A stretch of DNA of 64,000 nt from Amycolatopsis deserti (GTDB taxonomy: Bacteria > Actinomycetota > Actinomycetes > Mycobacteriales > Pseudonocardiaceae), in the NCBI RefSeq assembly GCF_014653945.1, contig NZ_BNAU01000005.1, positions 310,001 to 374,000 on the forward strand. The letters are read 5' to 3'. Below the pieces are notes generated by a model that worked only from the letters and a program-made list of their open reading frames with translations, did not search any database and was not told the DNA's origin. Both the position numbers and the translations under genes were made by a program. Every line of letters starts with the position of its first letter. Positions within the stretch are counted from its first letter, which is position 1. Below, piece after piece: positions 56,911 through 64,000 of the stretch.

Positions 56911-57666
56911 GTGGACCTGCAGCTGGAGGGCAAGACGGCGGTCGTGACCGGCGCGAGCAAGGGGATCGGGCTGGCGATCGTCCGGGCGCTGATCGCCGAG
57001 GGCGTGACCGTGTTCGCGGCGGCACGCACGGTGAGCGAGGGCGTCCCGGTGCGGGCCGACCTGACCACACCCGAGGGGGTGGCGCTGCTCGCCGAGCGGG
57101 CCGGCGACGTGGACATCCTGGTCAACAACCTCGGCGGGGTGACCACGACCAGCATGCGGGCCGGAGGTTTCCTCGACATCGACGACGACGCGTGGCAGCG
57201 GACGTACGATCTGAACCTGTTCGCCACCGTGCGGGTGACCCGGGCGCTGCTGCCCGGGTTGCTGCGGCGGCGCGGAGTGGTGATCAACATCTCGTCGATC
57301 GGAGCCCGGGCCGCGTTCCCGCCGGTGGACTACGGCACGGCCAAGGCGGCGCTGACGAACCTGACGAAGGCGCTGGCCGAGGAGTTCGGGCCGCGGGGCC
57401 TGCGTGCGCTCACGGTCAGCCCGGGCCCGACGCGGACCGCCAACTGGGCCGACCCGGACGGGTACGCGGGTGAGCTGGCGGCGGCCGCCGGGGTTCCGCT
57501 GGCGGAGTACCTGGCCGGCGTCCCGGCCGCGATGGGCATCACGACCGGCAGGCTGACCGAGCCCGAGGAGACGGCCGCGCTGGTGACCTTCCTCGCCTCG
57601 CCGCGGTCGGGCAACCTGACCGGCGCCGACTACCTGGCCGACGGCGGGGTGATCAAGACCGTGTAG
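56911..57666 (+). CDS. Short-chain dehydrogenase/reductase
   Basis: A 251-residue classical SDR. Coenzyme motif TGASKGIGLAIVRALIAEG, NNLGG in place of NNAG, catalytic Ser in NISSIGA and Tyr-x3-Lys in VDYGTAKAALTNL, and the C-terminal TGADYLADGGVIKTV. The Asp-rich start MDLQLEGKTAVVTG is common in 3-oxoacyl-ACP reductase-like SDRs. GTG start with a purine-rich gaaagagaga leader. The preceding TetR gene and a shared operator-like core suggest inducible expression. Substrate unknown. Confidence 0.93.
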   Translation: MDLQLEGKTAVVTGASKGIGLAIVRALIAEGVTVFAAARTVSEGVPVRADLTTPEGVALLAERAGDVDILVNNLGGVTTTSMRAGGFLDIDDDAWQRTYDLNLFATVRVTRALLPGLLRRRGVVINISSIGARAAFPPVDYGTAKAALTNLTKALAEEFGPRGLRALTVSPGPTRTANWADPDGYAGELAAAAGVPLAEYLAGVPAAMGITTGRLTEPEETAALVTFLASPRSGNLTGADYLADGGVIKTV

Positions 57667-58640
57667 TGACGAGCATCCGCTTGACAGGGCCGAAGCGGCG
57701 CGGCGAGCCTCGGGGCGTGGTGATCCCTCTGGTTCAGGTAGTCCGCGACGGGCTCGTGGAAAGTGTCCACTTCGGATCGCGGGTCGTCCTCGGCCCCGGT
57801 GGCGAGGTGCTCGAGGCCGGGGGTGACGTCGACGAGCCGGGTTACCCCCGGTCGACGGCGAAGCTCATGCAGGCCACCGGCATGGTGCGGCTCGGGCTCG
57901 ACCTGCCGCCCGATCTGCTCGCGCTGGCCGCCGCCAGCCACTCCGCCGAGGAGTTCCACCTGGCCGGCGCGACCCGGATCCTCGCCGAGGCGGGGCTCAC
58001 CGAGGACGACCTGAAGTGCCCGGCGCACCTCCCCCACGACCCCGTCCTGCACGACCGGTGGATCGCCGAGGGCCGGGCGCCGCGCCGTCTCGCGCACTGC
58101 TGCTCGGGCAAGCACTCGGCCATGCTCGCCACCGCGAAGCTGAACGGCTGGTCCACCGGCGACTACCTCGACCCGGCACACCCGCTGCAGGCCGCGCTCG
58201 CCGAAACGGTGGCCGAGCTGGCCGGGGAACCGGTCGCGCACACCGCGGTCGACGGGTGCGGCGCGCCGCTGTTCGCCATCTCCCTGCGCGGCCTGGCGCG
58301 GGCCGTCCAGCGGGTCGCCACCGCGCCGCACGGGACGGCGGAGCACCGCGTGGCCGAGGCGATCCGCAAGCACCCGGAGATGCTGGCCGGCCCGAACCGG
58401 GACGTCACCCAGCTCATGTCGGCCGTGCCCGGGCTGATCGCCAAGGACGGCGCCGAGGCCGTGCAGATCGCGATCCTGCCGGACGGCACCACGGTCGCCG
58501 TCAAGATCGCCGACGGTTCCGCGCGCGGCCGCATGCCGGCGACCCTGGCCGCCCTGCGCCGCGTCGCGCCCGAGTACGACTGGGACGACGTGGTAAAACG
58601 CTGTCCCAGCCTGGACGAGCCCAATATGGTCGGTCTGTGA
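57666..58640 (+). CDS. L-asparaginase II family protein
   Basis: A protein of the asparaginase II family (PF06089, the plant/Rhizobium thermolabile type, not the E. coli AnsB type). Marks: SHSAEEFHLAGATRIL, CSGKHSAMLATAKLNGW, HTAVDGCGAPLFAISLRGLARAV and PNRDVTQLMSAVPGLIAKDGAEAV. The GTG at 57666 shares one base with the SDR stop and gives 324 residues; the GTGs at 57717 and 57720 would give about 306 residues starting at VIPLVQVVRDG, where homologues usually begin. It converts asparagine to aspartate and ammonia. The class V aminotransferase gene overlaps its stop. Confidence 0.88.
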   Translation: MTSIRLTGPKRRGEPRGVVIPLVQVVRDGLVESVHFGSRVVLGPGGEVLEAGGDVDEPGYPRSTAKLMQATGMVRLGLDLPPDLLALAAASHSAEEFHLAGATRILAEAGLTEDDLKCPAHLPHDPVLHDRWIAEGRAPRRLAHCCSGKHSAMLATAKLNGWSTGDYLDPAHPLQAALAETVAELAGEPVAHTAVDGCGAPLFAISLRGLARAVQRVATAPHGTAEHRVAEAIRKHPEMLAGPNRDVTQLMSAVPGLIAKDGAEAVQIAILPDGTTVAVKIADGSARGRMPATLAALRRVAPEYDWDDVVKRCPSLDEPNMVGL

Positions 58641-59824
58641 CAACACTGCGTGAAGAAGACGTCGACCGCCTCCGTCGCGACACCCCGGGCACGGACGAGG
58701 TCGTGCACCTCAACAACGCCGGCTCGGCGCTGCCGCCGCGGCAGGTCACCGACACCGTGCTCGACTACCTGCGGGAGGAGTCGGTGCGCGGCGGCTACGA
58801 AACGGCCGCCGCGCACTCCGACCGCATCCGGGGCGTCTACGACAGCATCGCCGGCTTCCTCGGCGCCGACGCCGCCGACATCTCGGTGACCGACAGCGCG
58901 ACCCGCTCGTGGCAGGCCGTGTTCTACGCGTTCCGCTTCTCGCCGGGCGACCGCATCCTGACCGGCCGGGCGGAGTACGCCAGCAACGCCATCGCCTACC
59001 TGCAGATCGCCCGCCGAACCGGCGCCGTGGTCGAGGTCGTCGAGGACGACGAGAGCGGGCAGCTGGACATCGCCGACCTGGAGCGGCGGCTGGACGACAA
59101 GGTCAAGCTCATCGCGATCACGCACGTGCCCACCCAGGGCGGCCTGATCAACCCGGCCGAGGAGGTCGGCGCGATCGCCGAGCGGGCCGGGATCCCGTTC
59201 CTGCTCGACGCGTGCCAGTCGGCCGGGCAGCTGGACCTCGACGTGCGCCGCCTACGCTGCGACGCCCTGTCCGCCACCGGCCGCAAGTACGTCCGCGGGC
59301 CGCGCGGCACCGGTTTCCTCTACACGCACCCGCGGCTGCGGGAGCGGCTCCAGCCCGCGATGCTCGACCTGTACTCGGCCACCTGGACCGCGCCGACGGA
59401 GTTCGAGATCGCGCTGGACGGCACCCGGTTCGAGACCTGGGAACGCAACTACGGCCTGGTGCTCGGTCTCGGCGCCGCCGTCGACTACGCCCAGCGGACC
59501 GGGCTGCAGGCCATCGAGGAGCGGGTGACCGCGCTGGCGGCGCGGCTGCGCGCCGACCTCGAGCAGATCCCCGGCGTCACCGTGCATGACCAGGGCAAGC
59601 GCAAGTCCGGCATCGTGACCTTCAGCGTCGCCGGGATCGACGCCGCGGACGTCCGCGAGAGGCTGGCCGCGGCGAAGATCAACACCTCGATCACGCGCCC
59701 CACCTCCTACCAGTTCGACCAGGAGGTGCGGCGCCTGCCCGGCATGGTGCGGGCGTCCGTGCACTACTACAACACCGAGGACGAGCTGCGCGCGCTCACG
59801 GAGGTCGTGGACAAGCTGGCGTAG
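58637..59824 (+). CDS. Class V PLP-dependent aminotransferase
   Basis: A 395-residue cysteine desulfurase-like fold enzyme. The GTG overlaps the asparaginase stop by 4 bases (GTGA). Marks: HLNNAGSALPPRQV at the N-terminus, the PLP-ring contact in AITHVPTQGGLINPAEE and LLDACQSAGQLDLDV (Asp of the cofactor), and the PLP lysine in SATGRKYVRGPRGTGFLY. No conserved catalytic Cys of SufS/NifS is visible in the usual loop, so sulfur transfer is unlikely; the group includes isopenicillin epimerase-like and uncharacterised aminotransferases. Coupling to asparaginase suggests a joint role in amino-acid metabolism, not yet defined. Confidence 0.9.
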   Translation: MTTLREEDVDRLRRDTPGTDEVVHLNNAGSALPPRQVTDTVLDYLREESVRGGYETAAAHSDRIRGVYDSIAGFLGADAADISVTDSATRSWQAVFYAFRFSPGDRILTGRAEYASNAIAYLQIARRTGAVVEVVEDDESGQLDIADLERRLDDKVKLIAITHVPTQGGLINPAEEVGAIAERAGIPFLLDACQSAGQLDLDVRRLRCDALSATGRKYVRGPRGTGFLYTHPRLRERLQPAMLDLYSATWTAPTEFEIALDGTRFETWERNYGLVLGLGAAVDYAQRTGLQAIEERVTALAARLRADLEQIPGVTVHDQGKRKSGIVTFSVAGIDAADVRERLAAAKINTSITRPTSYQFDQEVRRLPGMVRASVHYYNTEDELRALTEVVDKLA

Positions 59825-59828
59825 CCGG

Positions 59829-59972
59829 TCATTCGCTGCGCAGGACCGCGGCGATCGGGGTCCGCGCGGCGCCGCGGGCCGGGATGAGCGCCCCGGCCAC
59901 GGCGATGACGAGCCCGGCCAGCACCAGCACGGCCGCCATCGGGGCGCGGTAGACGTCCAGGACGAAACCGAA
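59829..59972 (-). pseudogene. Remnant of an FtsX-type ABC transporter permease (C-terminus)
   Basis: About 48 codons reading FGFVLDVYRAPMAAVL, then VLAGLVIAVAGALIPARG and AARTPIAAVLRSE-stop. This is the last helix and the P-A-R-x-A-A-R-x-x-P-I-x-x-L-R-x-E tail of MacB/FtsX permeases, which are normally 350-850 residues. Upstream (towards higher coordinates) the frame continues only as antisense of the response-regulator fragment. The rest of the permease gene is gone. Confidence 0.8.
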
Positions 59973-60335
59973 GACGTCGGACTGCTCAAGGACGTCACGC
60001 CGGAGCACCTGGTGGCCGCGGTGCGCCTGGTCGGCACCGGCGACGCGCTGCTCGCGCCGTCGATCACGCGGCGGCTGGTGGAGCGCTTCGCCTCGCCCAC
60101 GGCACCCCGTCCCGCGCTGCACCGCGACCTCGCCGTCCTGACCCCGCGGGAACTGGAGGTCCTCACCCTCATCGCGCGGGGCCGCTCGAACGCCGAACTC
60201 GCCGCGGAGCTGACCCTCAGCGAGGCGACGGTGAAGACCCACGTGGCCCGCATCTTCGCCAAGCTGGCGTTGCGCGACCGCGCCCAGGCCGTCGTCCTCG
60301 CCTACGAGACCGGGCTCGTCGCACCGGGCGACTGA
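59973..60335 (+). pseudogene. Remnant of a LuxR-type response regulator (C-terminal half)
   Basis: Reads GLLKDVTPEHLVAAVRLVGT from about 59979, the last strand and helix of a receiver domain (the K of G-x-L-x-K-D is present), then LTPRELEVLTLIARGRSN and AELAAELTLSEATVKTHVAR, a complete LuxR helix-turn-helix, and a natural stop. The first roughly 95 residues with the phosphorylated Asp are missing. A GTG at 60012 could still start a 107-residue DNA-binding protein without a receiver. It overlaps the convergent GH3 gene end by 34 bases. Confidence 0.75.
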
Positions 60336-62614
60336 ACCGGCGTGGTCAGCACGCGGTCGTGGCCCGCCTCCCGCACCGGTCCGGTCAGCTCGAACGTGGC
60401 GCGGCAGGGCAGGTCGTCGGCGGAGCGGCCGGCGAACACCTCGATCGTGCCCGGTTCGACGATCCGGCGCAGGTCCAGGCCGGTGAACGCGAGCCGGTCG
60501 GCGTGCAGCCGGAACACCACCGTCCGCGCCTCTCCCGCGTCGAGGGTGATCCGCGCGAACCCGGCCAGCTGCCGCACCGGACGGGTCACCTGCGCCAGCA
60601 CGTCCCGCACGTACAGCTGCACCACCTCGTCCCCGGCGCGATCGCCGGTGTTGCGCACCCGCACCGAGACCTCGACCTCGCCGTCGGTGGGCACCTCATC
60701 GGCGCTCAGCGTCAGGTCCGAGTACTCGAACGTGGTGTAGGAAATGCCGTGCCCGAACGGGAACAGCGGGCTCGGGTCCAGGTTGCTGATGCCTTCGCTG
60801 TTGCCGCCCAGCGGCGGCTGCAGGTAGGTGCTCGGCTGCGCGCCGGCCACCCGCGGCACCTGCACCGGCAGCCGTCCGCCGAAGTTCGTCCGTCCGGAAA
60901 GGACACCGGCCAGCGCCGGTCCGCCCTCCTCGCCGGGCATGAACGCCTGCACCAGGGCCGCCGCCCCGGTGTGGTTCCCCAGCGCGTACGGGCGTCCGGA
61001 CACCACGACCACCACCACCGGCGTGCCGGTCGCGAGCAGTTCGGTCAGCAGCTCGTCCTGCACACCGGGCAGCCGCAGGTCCGGTGCGTCGCACCCCTCG
61101 CCGGAGGTGCCCTCGCCGAACAGGCCGGCGCGGTCGCCGACCACCGCCACGCACACGTCCGCCGCCCGCGCGACCTCCACCGCCTCGGCGAACCCGGACC
61201 GGTCCTCGTCCCGGATCGGGCAGCCCGCCGCCGAGGTGATCACCGCGTCCGGCAGCTCCGCGCGCAGCGACTCCAGCAGCGACGGCGCTGCCACCCCGAT
61301 GCCGTACTCGGGATACCGCGGCAGCACGTGGTTCGGGTAGGAGTAGCAGCCCATGAACGCCAGCGGGTCGTCCGCGCACGGGCCGACCACGGCGATCCGC
61401 CGCGCGCTCAACGGCAACGCGCCGTCGTTGGACAGCAGCACCACCGACTTCTCCGCCAGCTCCCGCGCGATCGCCCGGTTCCGCGGCGAGTCGAGATCCA
61501 CCGGCCGCGCCCGCGGCGCCCAGTCCGCGTCGAGCAGGCCCAGCTCGGCCTTCTGCCGCAGCAGCCGCCTGACCGCACGGTCCACAAGGGACTCCGGCAC
61601 CTCGCCCGAGCGGACCAGTTCGATGAGTTCCTTGCCGTAGCACAGGGTGTCCGGCAGCTCGACGTCGATGCCCGCGGTCAGCGCGAGCGCCCCGGCCTGC
61701 CCGGTGCTGTCGGCGACCCGGTGCATGCTGCCCAGGAACGCGATGGCCCAGTAGTCGGACACCACCACGCCCTCGAAGCCCCACTCCTCACGCAGGATCC
61801 CGGTCAGCAACGGCACGTTCGCCGCGGCCGGCACCCCGTCGAGATCGACGTAGGCGTTCATCACCGACCGCGCGCCGCCCTCGCGGATCGCCATCTCGAA
61901 CGGCGGCAGGATCACGTCCCGCAGCTCGCGCGGGCCGATCGACACCGGCGCGTGGTTGCGGGCCGCGCGCGACGCCGAGTACCCGGCGAAGTGCTTGAGC
62001 GTGGCGATGATCCCGTTGCCCTCCAGGCCCCGCACGTACGCGGTGCCCAGCGTGCCGACCAGGTACGGGTCCTCGCCCAGGGTCTCCTCGACCCGGCCCC
62101 ACCGGTAGTCCCGCACGACGTCCAGCACCGGCGAAAGCCCCTGGTGCACACCGGAGGTGCGCATGTCCTCCGCGATCGCCGACGCCATCCGCTCGACCAG
62201 CTCCGGGTCGAACGTCGCCGCCCACGCCAGGGCCGCCGGGTACACGGTGGCGCCGTAGGTGGTGAACCCGGTGAGGCACTCCTCGTGCACGATCGCCGGG
62301 ATCCCGAGCCGGGTCTCCGCCACGACCTCCCGCTGCAGCGCCTCGACCCGGGCCGCGCCGTCGGCGGCGCTGATCGGGGCCGTGCCGAACACGCGCGTCA
62401 GGTGCCCGATGCCGTTCTCCCGCGCCTGCTCGAACGGCACCCCGCCGCGCGCGAACACGTCCTGCATCGGCGCGACGTTGCCGTTCAGCTGCTCGTTGCC
62501 CGGCCACGCGCTGCCCAGCTGCGCCACCTTCTCCTCGAGGGTCATCTCCGCCAGCAGCGCCTCGGCTCGGGCGGCGGCGGGCAGCGCGCTGTTCCGCCAG
62601 GTCGGTTCCGTCAT
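60302..62614 (-). CDS. Glycoside hydrolase family 3 beta-glycosidase
   Basis: A 770-residue intracellular GH3 enzyme (no signal peptide) starting MTEPTWRNSALPAAAR. Order: TIM-barrel domain with the KHFAGY motif, VNAYVDLDGVPAAAN and the nucleophile Asp287 in VVVSDYWAIAF; alpha/beta sandwich domain (ELAEKSVVLLSNDGALPL ... EGTSGEGCDAPDLRLPG); and a C-terminal fibronectin III-like domain (VRNTGDRAGDEVVQLYVRD). It probably cleaves beta-gluco- or beta-xylo-oligosaccharides after uptake. Its ATG overlaps the lacI stop (ATGA) and has AAGGAG, so it is co-transcribed with the regulator. Confidence 0.95.
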   Translation of the reverse strand: MTEPTWRNSALPAAARAEALLAEMTLEEKVAQLGSAWPGNEQLNGNVAPMQDVFARGGVPFEQARENGIGHLTRVFGTAPISAADGAARVEALQREVVAETRLGIPAIVHEECLTGFTTYGATVYPAALAWAATFDPELVERMASAIAEDMRTSGVHQGLSPVLDVVRDYRWGRVEETLGEDPYLVGTLGTAYVRGLEGNGIIATLKHFAGYSASRAARNHAPVSIGPRELRDVILPPFEMAIREGGARSVMNAYVDLDGVPAAANVPLLTGILREEWGFEGVVVSDYWAIAFLGSMHRVADSTGQAGALALTAGIDVELPDTLCYGKELIELVRSGEVPESLVDRAVRRLLRQKAELGLLDADWAPRARPVDLDSPRNRAIARELAEKSVVLLSNDGALPLSARRIAVVGPCADDPLAFMGCYSYPNHVLPRYPEYGIGVAAPSLLESLRAELPDAVITSAAGCPIRDEDRSGFAEAVEVARAADVCVAVVGDRAGLFGEGTSGEGCDAPDLRLPGVQDELLTELLATGTPVVVVVVSGRPYALGNHTGAAALVQAFMPGEEGGPALAGVLSGRTNFGGRLPVQVPRVAGAQPSTYLQPPLGGNSEGISNLDPSPLFPFGHGISYTTFEYSDLTLSADEVPTDGEVEVSVRVRNTGDRAGDEVVQLYVRDVLAQVTRPVRQLAGFARITLDAGEARTVVFRLHADRLAFTGLDLRRIVEPGTIEVFAGRSADDLPCRATFELTGPVREAGHDRVLTTPVQSPGATSPVS

Positions 62615-63630
62615 GGTGCTCCTTGCAGGTTCGTCGTCGAATCGCGCACCACCAGGTTGGTGGCCAGCTCCACGTGGTGTGAGTCGAGGGTTTCGCCCGC
62701 GGCCAGGCGCATCAGCGTGCGCAACGCGACGCGGCCCATGTCCTGCAACGGCTGCCGCACGGTGGTCAGCGCGGGCGTGGCCAGCTCGGCGAGCATGGTG
62801 TCGTCGAAGCCGACCACGGACAGGTCCTCGGGTACGCGCAGGCCGCGCCGCCGGGCGGCCTCCATCACGCCCAGCGCGGTCGCGTCGCTTCCGGCGAACA
62901 CGGCGGTCGGCGGCTCCGGCAGGTCGAGCAGCCGGCCGCCCATCTCCAGGCCGTCCGGGTAGCCGAACGCGCCGTGCAGGATCAGCCGCGGGTCGACGGT
63001 GACGCCGGCGTTCTCCAGCGCCGCGCGGTAGCCGTGCTGACGGGCCTGGCTGCACGAAGCCTGCACCGGGCCGCCGGCGTAGGCGATGCGGCGGTGGCCC
63101 AGGCGCAGCAGGTGCTCGGTGGCGGACACCCCGCCGTTCCAGTTGGTGGCGCCGACGCTGGTCACCTCGACGCGCGGCAGGTTCAGCGGATCGATCACCA
63201 CGAGCGGCAGCCCGGCCCGGTCGAAACCCTCGACCTGGGCGCGGGTCAGCGCGGAGGTGACCACGATGAGCCCCTCGCGGCCGGCCAGGCGCAGGCGCCG
63301 GGCCCAGTCGTCGTCGTCGGACTCCGGCAGGCGCCCGACCACGACGTCCACCCCGGTCTCGGCGCCGGCCTCGGTGACGCCGCGCAGCACCTCCAGCGAG
63401 TACGGGCTGACCAGGTCGTCGAACACCAGGTCCACCACGCGCGCCGGCCCGACCGTGCGCCGCCCGGACTGCGGCACGTAACCGAGTTCCTTCAGCACGT
63501 CCTGCACCCGCTGCCGGGTGGCCGCGGCCACGTCACCGCGGCCGTTGAGCACCTTGGAGACCGTCGGCAGCGAAACCCCGGCGGCCTCCGCGACCATCGC
63601 GAGCGTCGCGCGCTGGGAACCGGCAGGCAC
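62611..63630 (-). CDS. LacI-family transcriptional regulator
   Basis: A 339-residue repressor. The GTG at 63630 is preceded by GGAGG and gives VPAGSQRATLAMVAEAAG; the ATG at 63648 has no ribosome-binding site. The LacI helix-turn-helix is TLAMVAEAAGVSLPTVSKVL with hinge helix RRTVGPARVVDLV after it. The periplasmic-binding-like domain includes VTSALTRAQVEGFDRAGLPLV and FAGSDATALGVMEAARRRGL, VPEDLSVVGFDD. Two operator-like palindromes (63654 and 63754) lie between it and the divergent ABC substrate-binding gene, so it should repress both the lacI-GH3 unit and the uptake operon until its sugar ligand is present. Confidence 0.95.
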   Translation of the reverse strand: MPAGSQRATLAMVAEAAGVSLPTVSKVLNGRGDVAAATRQRVQDVLKELGYVPQSGRRTVGPARVVDLVFDDLVSPYSLEVLRGVTEAGAETGVDVVVGRLPESDDDDWARRLRLAGREGLIVVTSALTRAQVEGFDRAGLPLVVIDPLNLPRVEVTSVGATNWNGGVSATEHLLRLGHRRIAYAGGPVQASCSQARQHGYRAALENAGVTVDPRLILHGAFGYPDGLEMGGRLLDLPEPPTAVFAGSDATALGVMEAARRRGLRVPEDLSVVGFDDTMLAELATPALTTVRQPLQDMGRVALRTLMRLAAGETLDSHHVELATNLVVRDSTTNLQGAP

Positions 63631-63653
63631 CGCAACCTCCAACCACATTGTTG

Positions 63654-63668
63654 CCGAAAAGTTTCAGG
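63654..63668. promoter_or_regulatory. LacI operator-like site 1
   Basis: ccgaaaagtttcagg, imperfect dyad CCGAAA-AG-TTTCaGG, just upstream of the lacI start codon region. It is similar to the perfect site 100 bp away. Confidence 0.65.
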
Positions 63669-63753
63669 CGACTATAACGCTATTTTCCTTGGCGAAACAG
63701 CTCTTGACGCTCTCGTGCCAGCCGAATATCTTCCGACACACACCAGAGTGTTT

Positions 63754-63767
63754 CCGAAAACTTTCGG
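63754..63767. promoter_or_regulatory. LacI operator-like site 2
   Basis: ccgaaaactttcgg, dyad with arms CCGAAA/TTTCGG around AC, 24 bases before the substrate-binding lipoprotein start. Spacing of exactly 100 bp to site 1 would allow looping. Confidence 0.7.
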
Positions 63768-63790
63768 ACCTTCGATGGGGAAGGCGCATC

Positions 63791-64000
63791 ATGACACTGG
63801 TCAAGCGGCGCACCGCCGTGATCGCGGCCGGACTGGCCGCGGTTCTCTCCCTCACCACCGCCTGCGGCTCCAGCGGACCCGCCGGCGGCAAGGGCGCCAC
63901 CGCGTGGGCGCTGACCGGCGGGGACGAGCAGACGTTCCGGACGTCGTTCGAGTCCTCCGGGGTCGACGCCCAGTACTTCGGCAACGACGCCTACAAGCAG
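63791..64000 (+). CDS. ABC transporter substrate-binding lipoprotein (start only)
   Basis: The first 70 codons are visible and the gene runs off the window. MTLVKRRTAVIAAGLAAVLS is a lipoprotein signal peptide with lipobox LTTAC and the lipidated Cys, followed by a Gly/Ser tether and the start of an extracellular sugar-binding domain (ATAWALTGGDEQTFRTSFES). The style is that of family 1 carbohydrate-binding proteins (MalE/UgpB-like). Together with the LacI regulator and the GH3 enzyme it marks a sugar-import locus; the permease genes should follow outside the window. Confidence 0.85.
   Translation, partial: MTLVKRRTAVIAAGLAAVLSLTTACGSSGPAGGKGATAWALTGGDEQTFRTSFESSGVDAQYFGNDAYKQ

Overview
The window is 64 kb of very GC-rich DNA with frequent GTG (and a few TTG) starts and short 4-base ATGA/GTGA gene overlaps. 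It carries the actinobacterial cytochrome bcc-aa3 genes (qcrCAB, ctaE, ctaF, a lipoprotein ctaC), PimB, a RipC-like NlpC/P60 protein and F420-type oxidoreductases. This points to a filamentous, mycolata-related actinomycete, most likely Pseudonocardiaceae such as Amycolatopsis; that is inference from gene content and codon use. From memory, the gene order from about 3 to 43 kb follows the Mycobacterium tuberculosis block Rv2188c-Rv2218 (pimB, ripC, DnaQ-UvrC fusion, trpD, ctaE-qcrCAB, ctaF, ctaC, asnB, adoK, IscA-like, DUF3043, cobT, ilvE, pepA, dlaT, epimerase, lipB, lipA). Departures from that block show where material was gained or lost.

Region by region. 0-2.7 kb: end of a membrane protein, a P450, an SRPBCC protein and a uridine kinase-like protein. 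3-9.9 kb: envelope genes (pimB, ripC), an NYN-domain protein and a DEDDh/GIY-YIG nuclease fusion. 10-20.8 kb: respiratory supercomplex genes, with trpD and a roughly 0.6 kb non-coding repeat array between them, then asnB. 20.9-22.9 kb: an inserted three-gene unit that looks like a secreted HNH-type nuclease, a SUKH/SMI1-like partner and a membrane-anchored protein. 22.9-43.5 kb: adoK, Fe-S carrier, aldo/keto reductase, cobT, ilvE, pepA, lpd-dlaT, lipB and lipA. Between lipB and lipA sit an F420-type oxidoreductase, a TetR regulator with two clear operators, its divergent target and an SDR. 43.5-56 kb: cutC, acyl-CoA dehydrogenase, patatin, L,D-transpeptidase, sirtuin, LtrA, an MFS exporter, a MITE-like palindrome and dnaE1. 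56-64 kb: a TetR-SDR pair, asparaginase plus class V aminotransferase, the scar of a deletion (permease and response-regulator remnants), then a LacI-controlled sugar locus (GH3 glycosidase, LacI, ABC substrate-binding lipoprotein running off the window).

Functional links: lipB and lipA make the lipoyl cofactor used by the two lipoyl domains of dlaT, whose E3 partner lpd lies directly upstream. qcrCAB with ctaC/E/F form complexes III and IV. ripC, the L,D-transpeptidase and pimB act in the cell envelope. The LacI/GH3/ABC set is a sugar-uptake island with two operator-like palindromes 100 bp apart.

The most interesting candidates are the toxin/immunity-like unit at 20.87-22.93 kb, the family of 22-bp imperfect palindromes at 16.40-17.01 kb, the duplicated gene end at 25.44-25.91 kb and the 133-bp palindromic element at 52.37-52.50 kb. 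No tRNA, rRNA, CRISPR array or intact insertion sequence was seen.
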